This document shows positions 41,364 through 50,148 of a stretch of DNA of 64,000 nucleotides, piece after piece. A model generated the notes under the pieces. That model was not told the origin of the DNA. It saw only the letters and a list, made by a program, of their open reading frames with translations, and ran no database searches. Origin of the DNA: an uncultured Eubacteriales bacterium (GTDB lineage Bacteria > Bacillota > Clostridia > Lachnospirales > Lachnospiraceae); contig OMVN01000002.1 of the NCBI GenBank assembly GCA_900314525.1, positions 1-64,000 on the forward strand. The letters run 5' to 3'. Each line of letters begins with the position of its first letter. Position 1 is the first letter of the stretch. Made by a program: the position numbers and the translations under genes.

Positions 41364-42500
41364 ATGATTTATAACTATGATAATGTTCCTACTCCATGCT
41401 TTGTCGTGGAGGAGGAACTTTTAATTGATAATTTAAAAATTTTAAAAAAGGTAATTGATGACACTGGTTGCAAAATCCTTCTGGCACAGAAATGTTTTTC
41501 AATGTTTTCAGCCTACCCACTTATATCAAAGTATATAAGTGGAACCACGGCAAGTGGATTATACGAAGCAAAACTTGGAAGAGAATATTTTGACGGAGAA
41601 GTCCATGTTTACTCAGGTGCATATAAAGACGAAGATATAGATGAAATATTAAAGATTTCAGACCACATTGTGTTTAACTCTTTTAGTCAGTGGGACAGAT
41701 ATAAGGAAAAAGCAATCAAGTCAGGCAAAAAGTGTGGAATCAGGATAAATCCAGAGTGCTCTACGCAGGAAGGACATGCAATATATGATCCATGTTCTCC
41801 GTTTTCAAGAATGGGCGTTACTAGAGAGATGTTTAAAATAGATGATCTAGAGGGAATATCTGGCCTTCATTTTCATACATTATGTGAACAAAATTCAGAT
41901 GATCTGGAGAAAACACTTGATGCAGTTGAAGAGAAATTTGGTGATGTTCTAAGTCGGATGGAATGGATAAACTTCGGTGGAGGTCATCACATAACAAGAA
42001 AAGATTATGATATTCTTAAACTTGAGAACTGTATAAATAGAATGCAGAAAAAATATGGATTGAAGGTTTATATTGAGCCTGGAGAAGCGGTTGCGTTAAA
42101 TGCAGGATTTCTTGTATCAGAAGTTTTAGATATTGTTCATAATGGAATGGATTTAGCGATTCTTGACACATCGGCAGCATGTCATATGCCAGATGTCTTA
42201 GAAATGCCATACACACCTGTAATTACGAGTGCATACTATGGTGACGACAAAGAGAAGTATAATAAATACAGACTAGGTGGACCTACGTGCCTTGCAGGAG
42301 ATGTCATAGGCGATTATTATTTTAAGGAACCATTAAAAATTGGAGACAGGCTTGTCTTTACAGATATGGCGATATACTCTATGGTTAAGACAAATACATT
42401 TAACGGGATGAAACTTCCATCCATTGCATACAAGGACCAAAGTGGTATAAAAATAATAAAAGAATTTGGCTACGATGATTTTAAGAACAGATTGTCATAA
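41364..42500 (+). CDS. nspC: Carboxynorspermidine/carboxyspermidine decarboxylase
   Basis: A 378-residue alanine-racemase-fold PLP decarboxylase. VPTPCFVVEEELLIDNLKIL opens the barrel and LLAQKCFSMFS carries the PLP lysine (about residue 40). GLHFHTLCEQ, INFGGGHHITRKDY, IEPGEAV and GPTCLAGDVIGDYYF complete the NspC signature. It decarboxylates carboxyspermidine to spermidine. ATG 41364 is preferred (AGGAAAG upstream); an in-frame GTG at 41358 is possible. It is the last polyamine gene of the operon. Confidence 0.93.
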   Translation: MIYNYDNVPTPCFVVEEELLIDNLKILKKVIDDTGCKILLAQKCFSMFSAYPLISKYISGTTASGLYEAKLGREYFDGEVHVYSGAYKDEDIDEILKISDHIVFNSFSQWDRYKEKAIKSGKKCGIRINPECSTQEGHAIYDPCSPFSRMGVTREMFKIDDLEGISGLHFHTLCEQNSDDLEKTLDAVEEKFGDVLSRMEWINFGGGHHITRKDYDILKLENCINRMQKKYGLKVYIEPGEAVALNAGFLVSEVLDIVHNGMDLAILDTSAACHMPDVLEMPYTPVITSAYYGDDKEKYNKYRLGGPTCLAGDVIGDYYFKEPLKIGDRLVFTDMAIYSMVKTNTFNGMKLPSIAYKDQSGIKIIKEFGYDDFKNRLS

Positions 42501-42530
42501 ATGAAGACAATTTCAGATAAGGAGCATAAT

Positions 42531-43436
42531 ATGGACGATAAAAAAGTTGCAGTTTTATTATCAACATATAACGGTGAGAAATATCTAAGAGAACAGTTAG
42601 ACTCAATTGAAAATCAGACATATAAAAATATACAAATAGTTATAAGAGATGATGGCTCCCATGATAATACAGTTGAAATTATAAATGAGTATTCGAAGAA
42701 ATACGGAAATGTTAAATTTATACATGGCAAAAATAAGGGATTTATTAAGAGCTTTTTTAAACTGTTAGAATACAGTGATGCAGATTACTTTGCCTATGCA
42801 GATCAGGATGATATCTGGCTTCCTGAGAAAATAGAATTAGCAGTAGATAAACTAAATAAATTTGATAATAAACTTCCAAATATGGCATTCTCGAATTCTG
42901 ACTATTATGATGAAAACATGAATCTGATTGGGGAAGGTGAAAAACATAAAAGTTACTCCTATACTAATTCACTTTATGAATGCGTGACACAGGGAATGAC
43001 TATGGTGATTAATGATACAACAAGGAGAATGATTTTAGATAATCCACCAAAAAAAGTTCTTTTTCATGACTGGTGGACTTATATGATTTGTGCATCAATG
43101 GGTAATATTGGGTATAGTGATGAGACCACTGTAAAATACAGAAGACTTGGAAATAATGTAACTGCTGAGGGTGAAAATTTTATAAAGGTATTTTTGTGGA
43201 GATTGAAAAATATTTTTGGAAACGATGGACTTAGAAATATCAGACTTCAGCAGAGGGAATTTAAGAGATTATTCTATGATAAATTATCTGAACAGGATAA
43301 AAAAATAACAGATATATTTGTCAGAAAATATACTTTGGGAGGAGCCCTGAAAAAGACATTTTATTGTCACAAAATCAGAAGACATATAGGGAATGATATT
43401 GTGATCAGAATAATGTTTGTTCTGGGATTGTTGTAA
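42531..43436 (+). CDS. Family 2 glycosyltransferase (rhamnosyltransferase-like)
   Basis: The 301-residue GT-A enzyme begins VAVLLSTYNGEKYLREQLDS and has DDGSHDNT, then YADQDDIWLPEKIE, the DxD-like metal motif of GT2 enzymes. The middle GMTMVIN and HDWWTYMICASMG match O-antigen rhamnosyltransferase-like proteins. AGGAG precedes ATG 42531, only 30 bases after nspC and with no terminator between, so it is likely transcribed with the polyamine operon. The acceptor is unknown; the flippase that follows suggests a surface polysaccharide. Confidence 0.88.
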   Translation: MDDKKVAVLLSTYNGEKYLREQLDSIENQTYKNIQIVIRDDGSHDNTVEIINEYSKKYGNVKFIHGKNKGFIKSFFKLLEYSDADYFAYADQDDIWLPEKIELAVDKLNKFDNKLPNMAFSNSDYYDENMNLIGEGEKHKSYSYTNSLYECVTQGMTMVINDTTRRMILDNPPKKVLFHDWWTYMICASMGNIGYSDETTVKYRRLGNNVTAEGENFIKVFLWRLKNIFGNDGLRNIRLQQREFKRLFYDKLSEQDKKITDIFVRKYTLGGALKKTFYCHKIRRHIGNDIVIRIMFVLGLL

Positions 43437-43437
43437 A

Positions 43438-44700
43438 ATGGAAAACGATAAAAAGTTATTTTTAAAGAATTTTGTCTGGAACATACTTGGCACAGGATTT
43501 AATTCGTTTAATTCTCTGTTTTTTCTTATAATTGTTACAAGGATAAATGGACAGACTGAAGCAGGAGTCTTTTCTATTGCATTTGCAGTGGCACTGACAC
43601 TTTATACAATTGCATATTATTCAGGAAGACTTATGCAGGTCACAGACACAAAAAATATAGTATCGGACAAAGATTATATTGGTAATAGAATACTTACATG
43701 TGTTGTAACTATGGCAATAGCAGTTGTATTTGCAATATGTATTAAAGGGTATAGGGATGAAAAATTATTTGCCTGTATTCTGCTTTGCCTATATAAAGTT
43801 ACAGAGGCATTTGCTGAAGTTTTATATGGAATAATGCAGAAAAATGAACTATTGTATAAATCTGGTCAGAGTCTATTTGCAAAATCATTTATAGGAATTC
43901 TGACATTTACAGTCACGGATATTATTACCAAAAATCTGATAATATCTATAATATCAGCAATAATTGTAAATGTTATAATAATCATCTGCTTTGATATTAT
44001 AGTTTCTCACAAACTTATAAAGTCTGATGACAGATATAATTTTAATCATATAATTGGAATTTTAAAAACGGATTTCTTTGTTTTTGCCAATTCCTTTGCA
44101 GGTATTTATGTCTTGAATGCACCTAAGTATTCAATTGACAAGTATGGAAATGATGATATGCAGGCTATGTTTGGATATATTATTATGCCAGCAACAGTAA
44201 TAGTTCTGTTTGCTCAGTTTTTCTTGATGCCTTTTCTAAATAAGCTTAGGATGTTATATGGCGACAGGAAAATGAAAGAGTTTATCAGACTGTCAAATAT
44301 GATTAAACTCGCAGTATTTTTGTTTGGAATAATGGTAGTGGTATGCGGATATCTCATTGGACCTGAAATATTAAAAATTATATATGGAGTAGATGATATT
44401 CCAAAGTATAGGTTGCATCTGGCAGTAATCTTAATGGCATATATCTGCTACGGAATTTCATATGTTAATCTAATTACCCTTACAACCGTTAGAAAAACAT
44501 TTATACAGTTTGTTATATATCTAATAACTATGGCAATTGCATTTGCTGGTTCTAATATATTAGTGGAACATTATTTGATAAAAGGAGCGGCAGCAAGCTG
44601 TGTGATTACACTTGGAATGCAGTTTGTGATATATACTGTGGCAACTAAGGCTATTTTATATAAAATATGCAGAGAAAATAAAAATGAGACTTACAGCTAA
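43438..44700 (+). CDS. Polysaccharide flippase (MATE/Wzx-like)
   Basis: A 420-residue, very hydrophobic protein with about 12 membrane helices (FVWNILGTGFNSFNSLFFLI at the start; ITLGMQFVIYTVATKAILY at the end), the layout of MOP-superfamily O-antigen or lipid-linked oligosaccharide exporters. The start is one base after the glycosyltransferase stop (TAAAATG), with weak Shine-Dalgarno sequence, so coupling is likely. No polymerase or further sugar genes accompany the pair, so it may be part of a split locus. Confidence 0.85.
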   Translation: MENDKKLFLKNFVWNILGTGFNSFNSLFFLIIVTRINGQTEAGVFSIAFAVALTLYTIAYYSGRLMQVTDTKNIVSDKDYIGNRILTCVVTMAIAVVFAICIKGYRDEKLFACILLCLYKVTEAFAEVLYGIMQKNELLYKSGQSLFAKSFIGILTFTVTDIITKNLIISIISAIIVNVIIIICFDIIVSHKLIKSDDRYNFNHIIGILKTDFFVFANSFAGIYVLNAPKYSIDKYGNDDMQAMFGYIIMPATVIVLFAQFFLMPFLNKLRMLYGDRKMKEFIRLSNMIKLAVFLFGIMVVVCGYLIGPEILKIIYGVDDIPKYRLHLAVILMAYICYGISYVNLITLTTVRKTFIQFVIYLITMAIAFAGSNILVEHYLIKGAAASCVITLGMQFVIYTVATKAILYKICRENKNETYS

Positions 44701-44716
44701 ATTTGCTGTAAGTCTC
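44686..44716. terminator. Shared terminator between the flippase gene and tRNA-Thr
   Basis: A perfect 12-bp stem GAGACTTACAGC / GCTGTAAGTCTC whose loop TAAATTT begins with the flippase stop codon. The plus side has only a weak T-run. On the minus strand the hairpin is followed by TTTTATTTTC, ending the tRNA transcript. Confidence 0.8.
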
Positions 44717-44726
44717 TTAAATTTTA

Positions 44727-44799
44727 AGCTGGAAAAGGGATTCGAACCCTCGGCTTACTGATTACGAATCAGTTACTCTACCACCTGAGTTATTCCAGC
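44727..44799 (-). tRNA. tRNA-Thr (anticodon CGU)
   Basis: On the minus strand the cloverleaf is complete: acceptor GCTGGAA / TTCCAGC, D stem ACTC / GAGT, anticodon stem ACTGA / TCAGT around loop TTCGTAA (anticodon CGT, reading ACG), and T arm GAGGG-TTCGAAT-CCCTT. The 3' CCA is not encoded. It is monocistronic. Confidence 0.93.
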
Positions 44800-44809
44800 G
44801 GACCATAAT

Positions 44810-44838
44810 ATTTTATAATAAATTGAAACTTTTATCAA
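44810..44838 (-). promoter_or_regulatory. Promoter of tRNA-Thr
   Basis: On the minus strand: TTGATA (44838-44833), 17 bases, TAAAAT (44815-44810). An overlapping TATAAA is an alternative -10. Confidence 0.6.
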
Positions 44839-44857
44839 TAATATTTTAAAAAAAAGG

Positions 44858-44885
44858 TTGCAATTTAAAAAATCTGTGGTATATT
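44858..44885 (+). promoter_or_regulatory. Promoter for asd
   Basis: TTGCAA (44858-44863), 16 bases, TATATT (44880-44885). The transcript then carries a small hairpin TTGTCCG / CGGACAA (44905-44925). No lysine riboswitch is seen; the leader is too short. Confidence 0.55.
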
Positions 44886-44976
44886 ATACATACGCCACAA
44901 ACAATTGTCCGCAAGAGACGGACAAATTAAAAGGCATAGATTAAGAATAAAATTATTAAATATATGAGGTGACATG

Positions 44977-46062
44977 ATGAGTAACAAATTAAGAGTAGGA
45001 ATTTTAGGCGCAACAGGAATGGTAGGACAGAGATTTATTTCTTTACTTGAGAATCATCCATGGTTTGAGGTAGTAACAGTAGCAGCAAGTCCACGTTCAG
45101 CAGGAAAGACTTATGAAGAAGCAGTTGGTGACAGATGGAAAATGGATACACCAATGCCAGAGGCAGTTAAGAAACTTGTTGTATTAAATGTTAATGAAGT
45201 TGAGAAAGTTGCAAGTACAGTTGATTTTGTATTTTCAGCAGTTGATATGTCTAAAGACGAGATAAAGAAAATCGAAGAAGAGTATGCTAAGACAGAAACT
45301 CCTGTAGTTTCTAATAACAGTGCACACAGATGGACACCAGATGTTCCTATGGTTGTTCCAGAAATCAACCCAGAGCATTTTGAGGTAATCAAATATCAGA
45401 AAGAGCGTCTCGGTACAAAGAGGGGATTCGTTGCTGTAAAACCTAACTGCTCAATTCAGAGTTATGCTCCAGTTCTTACAGCTTGGAAAGAATTCGAACC
45501 AGTCGAAGTAGTAGCAACAACATACCAGGCAATTTCAGGTGCAGGTAAGACATTTAAGGATTGGCCAGAGATGGTTGGAAACATTATTCCTTTCATCGGT
45601 GGAGAAGAAGAGAAGAGTGAGTTAGAGCCACTTAGAATCTGGGGTAAGATTGAAGACGGTGAAATAAAGAGAGCTGAACTTCCAGTTATCACAACACAGT
45701 GTATCCGTGTTCCAATCTTAAACGGACATACAGCAGCTGTTTTTGTTAAGTTTAACAAGAAACCTACAAAAGAGCAGCTTATTGAGAAATTAAGAGCATT
45801 CAGAGGAGTTCCACAGGATTTAGAACTTCCAAGTGCACCAAAGCAGTTTATCCAGTATTTAGAGGATGACAACAGACCTCAGGTTCAGTTAGACGTTGAT
45901 TTTGAAAACGGAATGGGAATTTCAGTAGGACGTTTAAGAGAAGACAAGGTATATGATTATAAATTTGTTGGACTTTCACACAACACTGTAAGAGGTGCTG
46001 CAGGCGGAGCAGTTCTCTGTGCTGAATTATTAAAAGCAAAAGGTTATATTGAAGCAAAATAA
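44977..46062 (+). CDS. asd: Aspartate-semialdehyde dehydrogenase
   Basis: Asd reduces aspartyl phosphate to L-aspartate-beta-semialdehyde, precursor of lysine/DAP, threonine and methionine, and also the substrate of the carboxyspermidine route encoded upstream. The 361-residue protein belongs to the archaeal/fungal-like branch. It has VGILGATGMVGQRFISLLEN, the catalytic cysteine in VKPNCSIQSYAPVL (about residue 153), and the C-terminal SHNTVRGAAGGAVLCAELL. ATG 44977 or the preceding ATG 44974 may serve, behind GAGGTG. It is monocistronic. Confidence 0.95.
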   Translation: MSNKLRVGILGATGMVGQRFISLLENHPWFEVVTVAASPRSAGKTYEEAVGDRWKMDTPMPEAVKKLVVLNVNEVEKVASTVDFVFSAVDMSKDEIKKIEEEYAKTETPVVSNNSAHRWTPDVPMVVPEINPEHFEVIKYQKERLGTKRGFVAVKPNCSIQSYAPVLTAWKEFEPVEVVATTYQAISGAGKTFKDWPEMVGNIIPFIGGEEEKSELEPLRIWGKIEDGEIKRAELPVITTQCIRVPILNGHTAAVFVKFNKKPTKEQLIEKLRAFRGVPQDLELPSAPKQFIQYLEDDNRPQVQLDVDFENGMGISVGRLREDKVYDYKFVGLSHNTVRGAAGGAVLCAELLKAKGYIEAK

Positions 46063-46101
46063 TAAAAATAAAAATTATATAGTGTTGAATAATATAGTAT
46101 A

Positions 46102-46184
46102 AGATAATCCCTTTGTGATAAGTATTGTAATTATCGAAATTGCGATAATTATATATGTATCATAAAGGGGTTATCTGTTTTTTA
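46102..46184 (+). terminator. Large branched terminator after asd
   Basis: A 19-bp outer stem with two wobbles (left arm 46102-46120, right arm 46158-46176) encloses a perfect 8-bp hairpin (AATTATCG / CGATAATT, 46129-46150). A T-run follows. Confidence 0.85.
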
Positions 46185-46208
46185 TTGTACATGCTGTTGT
46201 GTTATAAG

Positions 46209-46237
46209 TTGACATATCATTTTCGTTGTGATAAACT
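46209..46237 (+). promoter_or_regulatory. Promoter of the pheST T-box transcript
   Basis: TTGACA (46209-46214), 17 bases, TAAACT (46232-46237). Confidence 0.75.
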
Positions 46238-46249
46238 CTAAAAAGATAT

Positions 46250-46490
46250 GGCAATGAAGGTGCAAAGTAAGCAGAATCAGATGATTTATAGAGAATGATT
46301 ACCATCGGCTGGAAGTAATCGAAAATCATGCCTGCAGAAATTTCACACCTTGGCTTCGTTCCTAAAATGATTGTCAGAGTAGGGAATGACGTGGATGAGC
46401 GTTAATCATTATAAGAGTCTGTTTATACAGAAATTTGGGTGGTACCGCGGATTATTCGTCCCAATCAGCATAGCTGATTGGGATTTTTTT
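46250..46490 (+). promoter_or_regulatory. T-box riboswitch, Phe specific
   Basis: A classical T-box leader. Stem I opens with GAAGGTG near 46256 and closes with CACACCTT near 46348. The specifier reads TTC followed by A on the 3' side of stem I, a Phe codon matching the downstream pheST genes. The T-box sequence GGGTGGTACCGCGG is at 46437-46450. The terminator CCCAATCAGC-ATA-GCTGATTGGG (46460-46482) with T7 ends it. Uncharged tRNA-Phe should favour the antiterminator and allow pheST expression. Confidence 0.95.
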
Positions 46491-46565
46491 GTTTTATATT
46501 TGTTGCAGAAGGATAAAGGGTAGCACATCAATTTATATTAATAAAAGAAAGGAAGTTATATCCAC

Positions 46566-47588
46566 ATGATGAAGGAAAAGCTCTTAGAGATTAAAGAAGA
46601 AGCTTTAAAGAAAATCTCAGAAACAAATGGACTTGATAAGTTAAATGAAATCAGAGTCGCTTATCTTGGTAAAAAAGGTGAATTAACACAAGTCTTAAAA
46701 GGAATGAAAGATGTTAAACCAGAAGACAGACCAATGGTCGGACAGTATGTAAATGACACAAGAAAAGCAATAGAAGAAAAACTTGAAGAAGTTAAGACAA
46801 AACTTGAGGAAGAAGTTCTTAATCAGAAACTAAAGGCTGAGGTTATTGATGTAACACTCCCAGCAAAGAAGAATAATGTAGGACACAGACATCCTAATAC
46901 AATAGCTTTAGAGGAAGTTGAGAGAATTTTCGTAGGAATGGGTTACGAAGTTGTAGAAGGTCCTGAAGTTGAATATGATTACTACAATTTTGAAGCTTTA
47001 AATATTCCTGAAAATCACCCTGCAAAAGATGAGCAGGATACATTCTATGTAAATGATAAGATTCTCTTAAGAACACAGACATCATCAGTACAGGTTCATG
47101 AAATGGAAAAAGGAAAATTACCTATCAGAATGATTTCACCAGGTAGAGTTTTCAGAGCAGATGAGGTGGATGCAACTCATTCTCCTTCATTCCATCAGAT
47201 TGAGGGACTTGTAATAGATAAGAATGTTACATTTGCTGATTTAAAGGGAACACTTGCACAGTTTGCAAAAGAATTATTTGGTGAGGATACAAAGGTAAAA
47301 TTCAGACCACATCATTTCCCATTTACAGAGCCTAGTGCTGAAGTTGATGTATCATGTTTCAAGTGTCATGGCAAGGGATGTAGAATGTGTAAAGGTTCTG
47401 GGTGGATAGAAATTCTTGGATGCGGTATGGTACATCCTCATGTTCTTGAGATGAGTGGAATAGATCCAGAGGAATACACAGGATTTGCATTTGGTGTGGG
47501 ACTTGAGAGAATCGCATTACTTAAATATGAAATAGATGACATGAGACTTATGTATGAGAATGATACACGTTTCTTAAAACAGTTCTAA
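46566..47588 (+). CDS. pheS: Phenylalanine-tRNA ligase alpha subunit
   Basis: The catalytic subunit of the heterotetrameric PheRS. The 340-residue protein has an N-terminal coiled-coil arm for tRNA binding (about 1-85) and class II motifs. These include GHRHPNTIALEEVERIFVGMG, FYVNDKILLRTQTSSVQV (motif 2 region RVFRADEVDATHSPSFHQIEG, cited in part) and motif 3 GFAFGVGLERIALLKY. GGAAG lies upstream of ATG 46566, and a second ATG at 46569 is possible. It is under T-box control and 16 bases ahead of pheT. Confidence 0.97.
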   Translation: MMKEKLLEIKEEALKKISETNGLDKLNEIRVAYLGKKGELTQVLKGMKDVKPEDRPMVGQYVNDTRKAIEEKLEEVKTKLEEEVLNQKLKAEVIDVTLPAKKNNVGHRHPNTIALEEVERIFVGMGYEVVEGPEVEYDYYNFEALNIPENHPAKDEQDTFYVNDKILLRTQTSSVQVHEMEKGKLPIRMISPGRVFRADEVDATHSPSFHQIEGLVIDKNVTFADLKGTLAQFAKELFGEDTKVKFRPHHFPFTEPSAEVDVSCFKCHGKGCRMCKGSGWIEILGCGMVHPHVLEMSGIDPEEYTGFAFGVGLERIALLKYEIDDMRLMYENDTRFLKQF

Positions 47589-47604
47589 AGGAGGTTAATA
47601 TATA

Positions 47605-50022
47605 ATGAATACACCATTATCTTGGATAAAAGCATATGTTCCTGAACTTGACTGTACTGCACAGGAGTATACTGATGCTATGACACTTACAGGAACTAAG
47701 GTTGAGGGATTTGAAAATTTTGATGCAGATCTTGATAAGATTGTAATCGGACAGATAGAAAAAATAGAGAGACATCCGGACGCTGATAAATTGGTTATAT
47801 GTCAGGTAAATATAGGCTCTGAGACTATTCAGATAGTCACTGGAGCTCCAAATGTAGAGGAAGGACAAAAAGTTCCTGTTGTACTTGATGGAGGAAGAGT
47901 TGCCGGAGGACATGATGGAGAGAAAACTCCTGGTGGAATTAAAATCAAGAAGGGCAAATTAAGAGGAATCGAATCTGATGGAATGATGTGCTCAATTGAG
48001 GAACTTGGACAGACTAGAGAGTCATATCCAGAAGCTCCTGAATATGGTATTTATGTGTTTGATGATGACGCAGAAGTAGGCGCAGATGCCATTGAAGCAT
48101 TAGGACTTCATGATACAGTTGTTGAGTATGAAATCACATCTAACAGAGTAGACTGTTATTCAGTTATTGGTATTGCAAGAGAGGCAGCAGCTACATTTGA
48201 CAAGCCATTTGTACCACCTGTTGTAAAAGAGACAGGAAATGAAGAAGATGTAAATGATTATATCAAAGTCAGAGTTGAAGACAAAGATTTGTGTAAGAGA
48301 TATGTTGCAAGAGTTGTAAAGGATGTTAAATTAGCTCCTTCTCCAAAGTGGTTACAGAGAAGACTTGCAGCTGATGGAATAAGACCTATTAATAACATAG
48401 TAGATATTACAAATTATGTAATGGAAGAATATGGTCAGCCAATGCATGCTTATGATCTTGATACAATTAATGGTAGAGAAATTATTGTCAAGAGAGCAAA
48501 TGACGGTGACAAGTATACTACATTAGATGGTCAGGAGAGAAATCTTGACTCTAACATCCTTATGATTAATGACGCAAATGGTCCTGTTGGAATAGCCGGT
48601 ATCATGGGTGGGGAAAACTCAATGATTACTGATAATGTAAAGAATATTTTGTTTGAGGCAGCTTGCTTTGACGGAACAAATATCAGACTTTCAGCTAGAA
48701 GAGTAGGTCTTAGAACTGATGCTTCTGGAAAATTTGAAAAGGGACTTGATCCAAATAATGCAGAGGATGCAATTAACAGAGCTTGTGCACTTATTGAAGA
48801 ATTAGGTGCAGGTACAGTTGTAGGTGGAATGGTTGATATTTATGATGGAGTTAAAGAGCCTGTTACAATACCGTTTGAGCCACACAAGATTAATAAACTT
48901 CTTGGAACAGAAATCAGCAGTTCAGATATGCTCAAATATTTTGAGAAAATTGAACTTGAATATAACGAGGAGACAAATGAGGTTATTATTCCAACATTTA
49001 GACAGGATTTACTCTGCATGAATGATTTGGCAGAAGAAGTAGCTAGATTCTACGGATATGATAAGATTCCAGTGTCTCTTCCAAAAGGAGAGGCAACTGC
49101 CGGAAAACTTTCATACAAGTTAAGAATAGAAGCTGTTGCCAGAGATATAGCAGAGTTCTGCGGATTCTCACAGGCTATGACATATTCATTTGAGAGTCCA
49201 AAATGTTTTGATAAATTATTAATACCACAGGGTGATAAATTAAGAGAGACAGTAACAATTTCAAATCCACTTGGAGAGGATTTCTCTGTAATGAGAACAA
49301 CTCCATTAAATGGAATGCTTACATCACTTTCTACAAACTACAACAGAAGAAATAAAGATGTAAGATTATATGAAATTGGTAACATCTACCTTCCAAAGGC
49401 ATTGCCACTTACAGAACTTCCTGATGAGAGAACACAGTTTACCCTTGGAATGTATGGGGATGGCGACTTCTTTGACATGAAAGGTGTAGTTGAAGAATTC
49501 TTATATAAAGTCGGAATGAGAAAGAATATCAGATACAACAAGGAATCAGGAAAGCCATTCCTTCATCCTGGACGTCAGGCAAATATTGAGTATGCCGGTA
49601 AAGTTATTGGTTATATTGGTGAAGTTCATCCAAGAGTTCTAAAAAATTACTCTATAGGTGAGAGGGCATATGTTGCAGTTATAGATATGCCAGAAATTCT
49701 TGATATGACTACATTTGACAGAAAATATGATGGAATAGCTAAATATCCAGCAGTTACAAGAGATATTTCAATGGTTGTTCCAAAGGACATCGAAGTAGGA
49801 AAAATTGAAGAAATCATTAAGAAGAAGGGTGGAAACCTTGTAGAGAGTATCAATCTCTTCGATATTTATGAAGGCTCACAGATTAAAGAAGGATATAAAT
49901 CTATTGCTTATTCTGTAGTTTACAGAGCTAAGGACAGAACACTTGCAGATACAGAAGTACAGAATTCAATGGATAATATATTAACAGCATTAAAAGAAAT
50001 AGGAATTGAATTGAGAGCATAA
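47605..50022 (+). CDS. pheT: Phenylalanine-tRNA ligase beta subunit
   Basis: The 805-residue beta subunit, of usual bacterial length. It has the EMAP/tRNA-binding domain at about 40-150 (VIGQIEKIERHPDADKLVIC), B3/B4 editing domain with AYDLDTINGREIIVKRA, B5, the class II-like pseudo-catalytic core, and the C-terminal ferredoxin-anticodon-binding domain (about 710-805; FDRKYDGIAKYPAVTRDISM). AAGGAGG lies before ATG 47605. It ends in an intrinsic terminator. Confidence 0.97.
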   Translation: MNTPLSWIKAYVPELDCTAQEYTDAMTLTGTKVEGFENFDADLDKIVIGQIEKIERHPDADKLVICQVNIGSETIQIVTGAPNVEEGQKVPVVLDGGRVAGGHDGEKTPGGIKIKKGKLRGIESDGMMCSIEELGQTRESYPEAPEYGIYVFDDDAEVGADAIEALGLHDTVVEYEITSNRVDCYSVIGIAREAAATFDKPFVPPVVKETGNEEDVNDYIKVRVEDKDLCKRYVARVVKDVKLAPSPKWLQRRLAADGIRPINNIVDITNYVMEEYGQPMHAYDLDTINGREIIVKRANDGDKYTTLDGQERNLDSNILMINDANGPVGIAGIMGGENSMITDNVKNILFEAACFDGTNIRLSARRVGLRTDASGKFEKGLDPNNAEDAINRACALIEELGAGTVVGGMVDIYDGVKEPVTIPFEPHKINKLLGTEISSSDMLKYFEKIELEYNEETNEVIIPTFRQDLLCMNDLAEEVARFYGYDKIPVSLPKGEATAGKLSYKLRIEAVARDIAEFCGFSQAMTYSFESPKCFDKLLIPQGDKLRETVTISNPLGEDFSVMRTTPLNGMLTSLSTNYNRRNKDVRLYEIGNIYLPKALPLTELPDERTQFTLGMYGDGDFFDMKGVVEEFLYKVGMRKNIRYNKESGKPFLHPGRQANIEYAGKVIGYIGEVHPRVLKNYSIGERAYVAVIDMPEILDMTTFDRKYDGIAKYPAVTRDISMVVPKDIEVGKIEEIIKKKGGNLVESINLFDIYEGSQIKEGYKSIAYSVVYRAKDRTLADTEVQNSMDNILTALKEIGIELRA

Positions 50023-50041
50023 TTGCCTGAGAATTTTAAAA

Positions 50042-50080
50042 ATGGGAAACCTGAAATAAAAAGTAAGGTTTCCTATTTTT
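50042..50080 (+). terminator. Terminator of pheST
   Basis: Stem GGAAACCT / AGGTTTCC with a 13-base loop, followed by a T-rich tract. Confidence 0.8.
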
Positions 50081-50148
50081 TATGCAACAAAATCACTATT
50101 CTGTGATATAATATTAATAATTATGTGATAAATTACGAGGAGAATATT

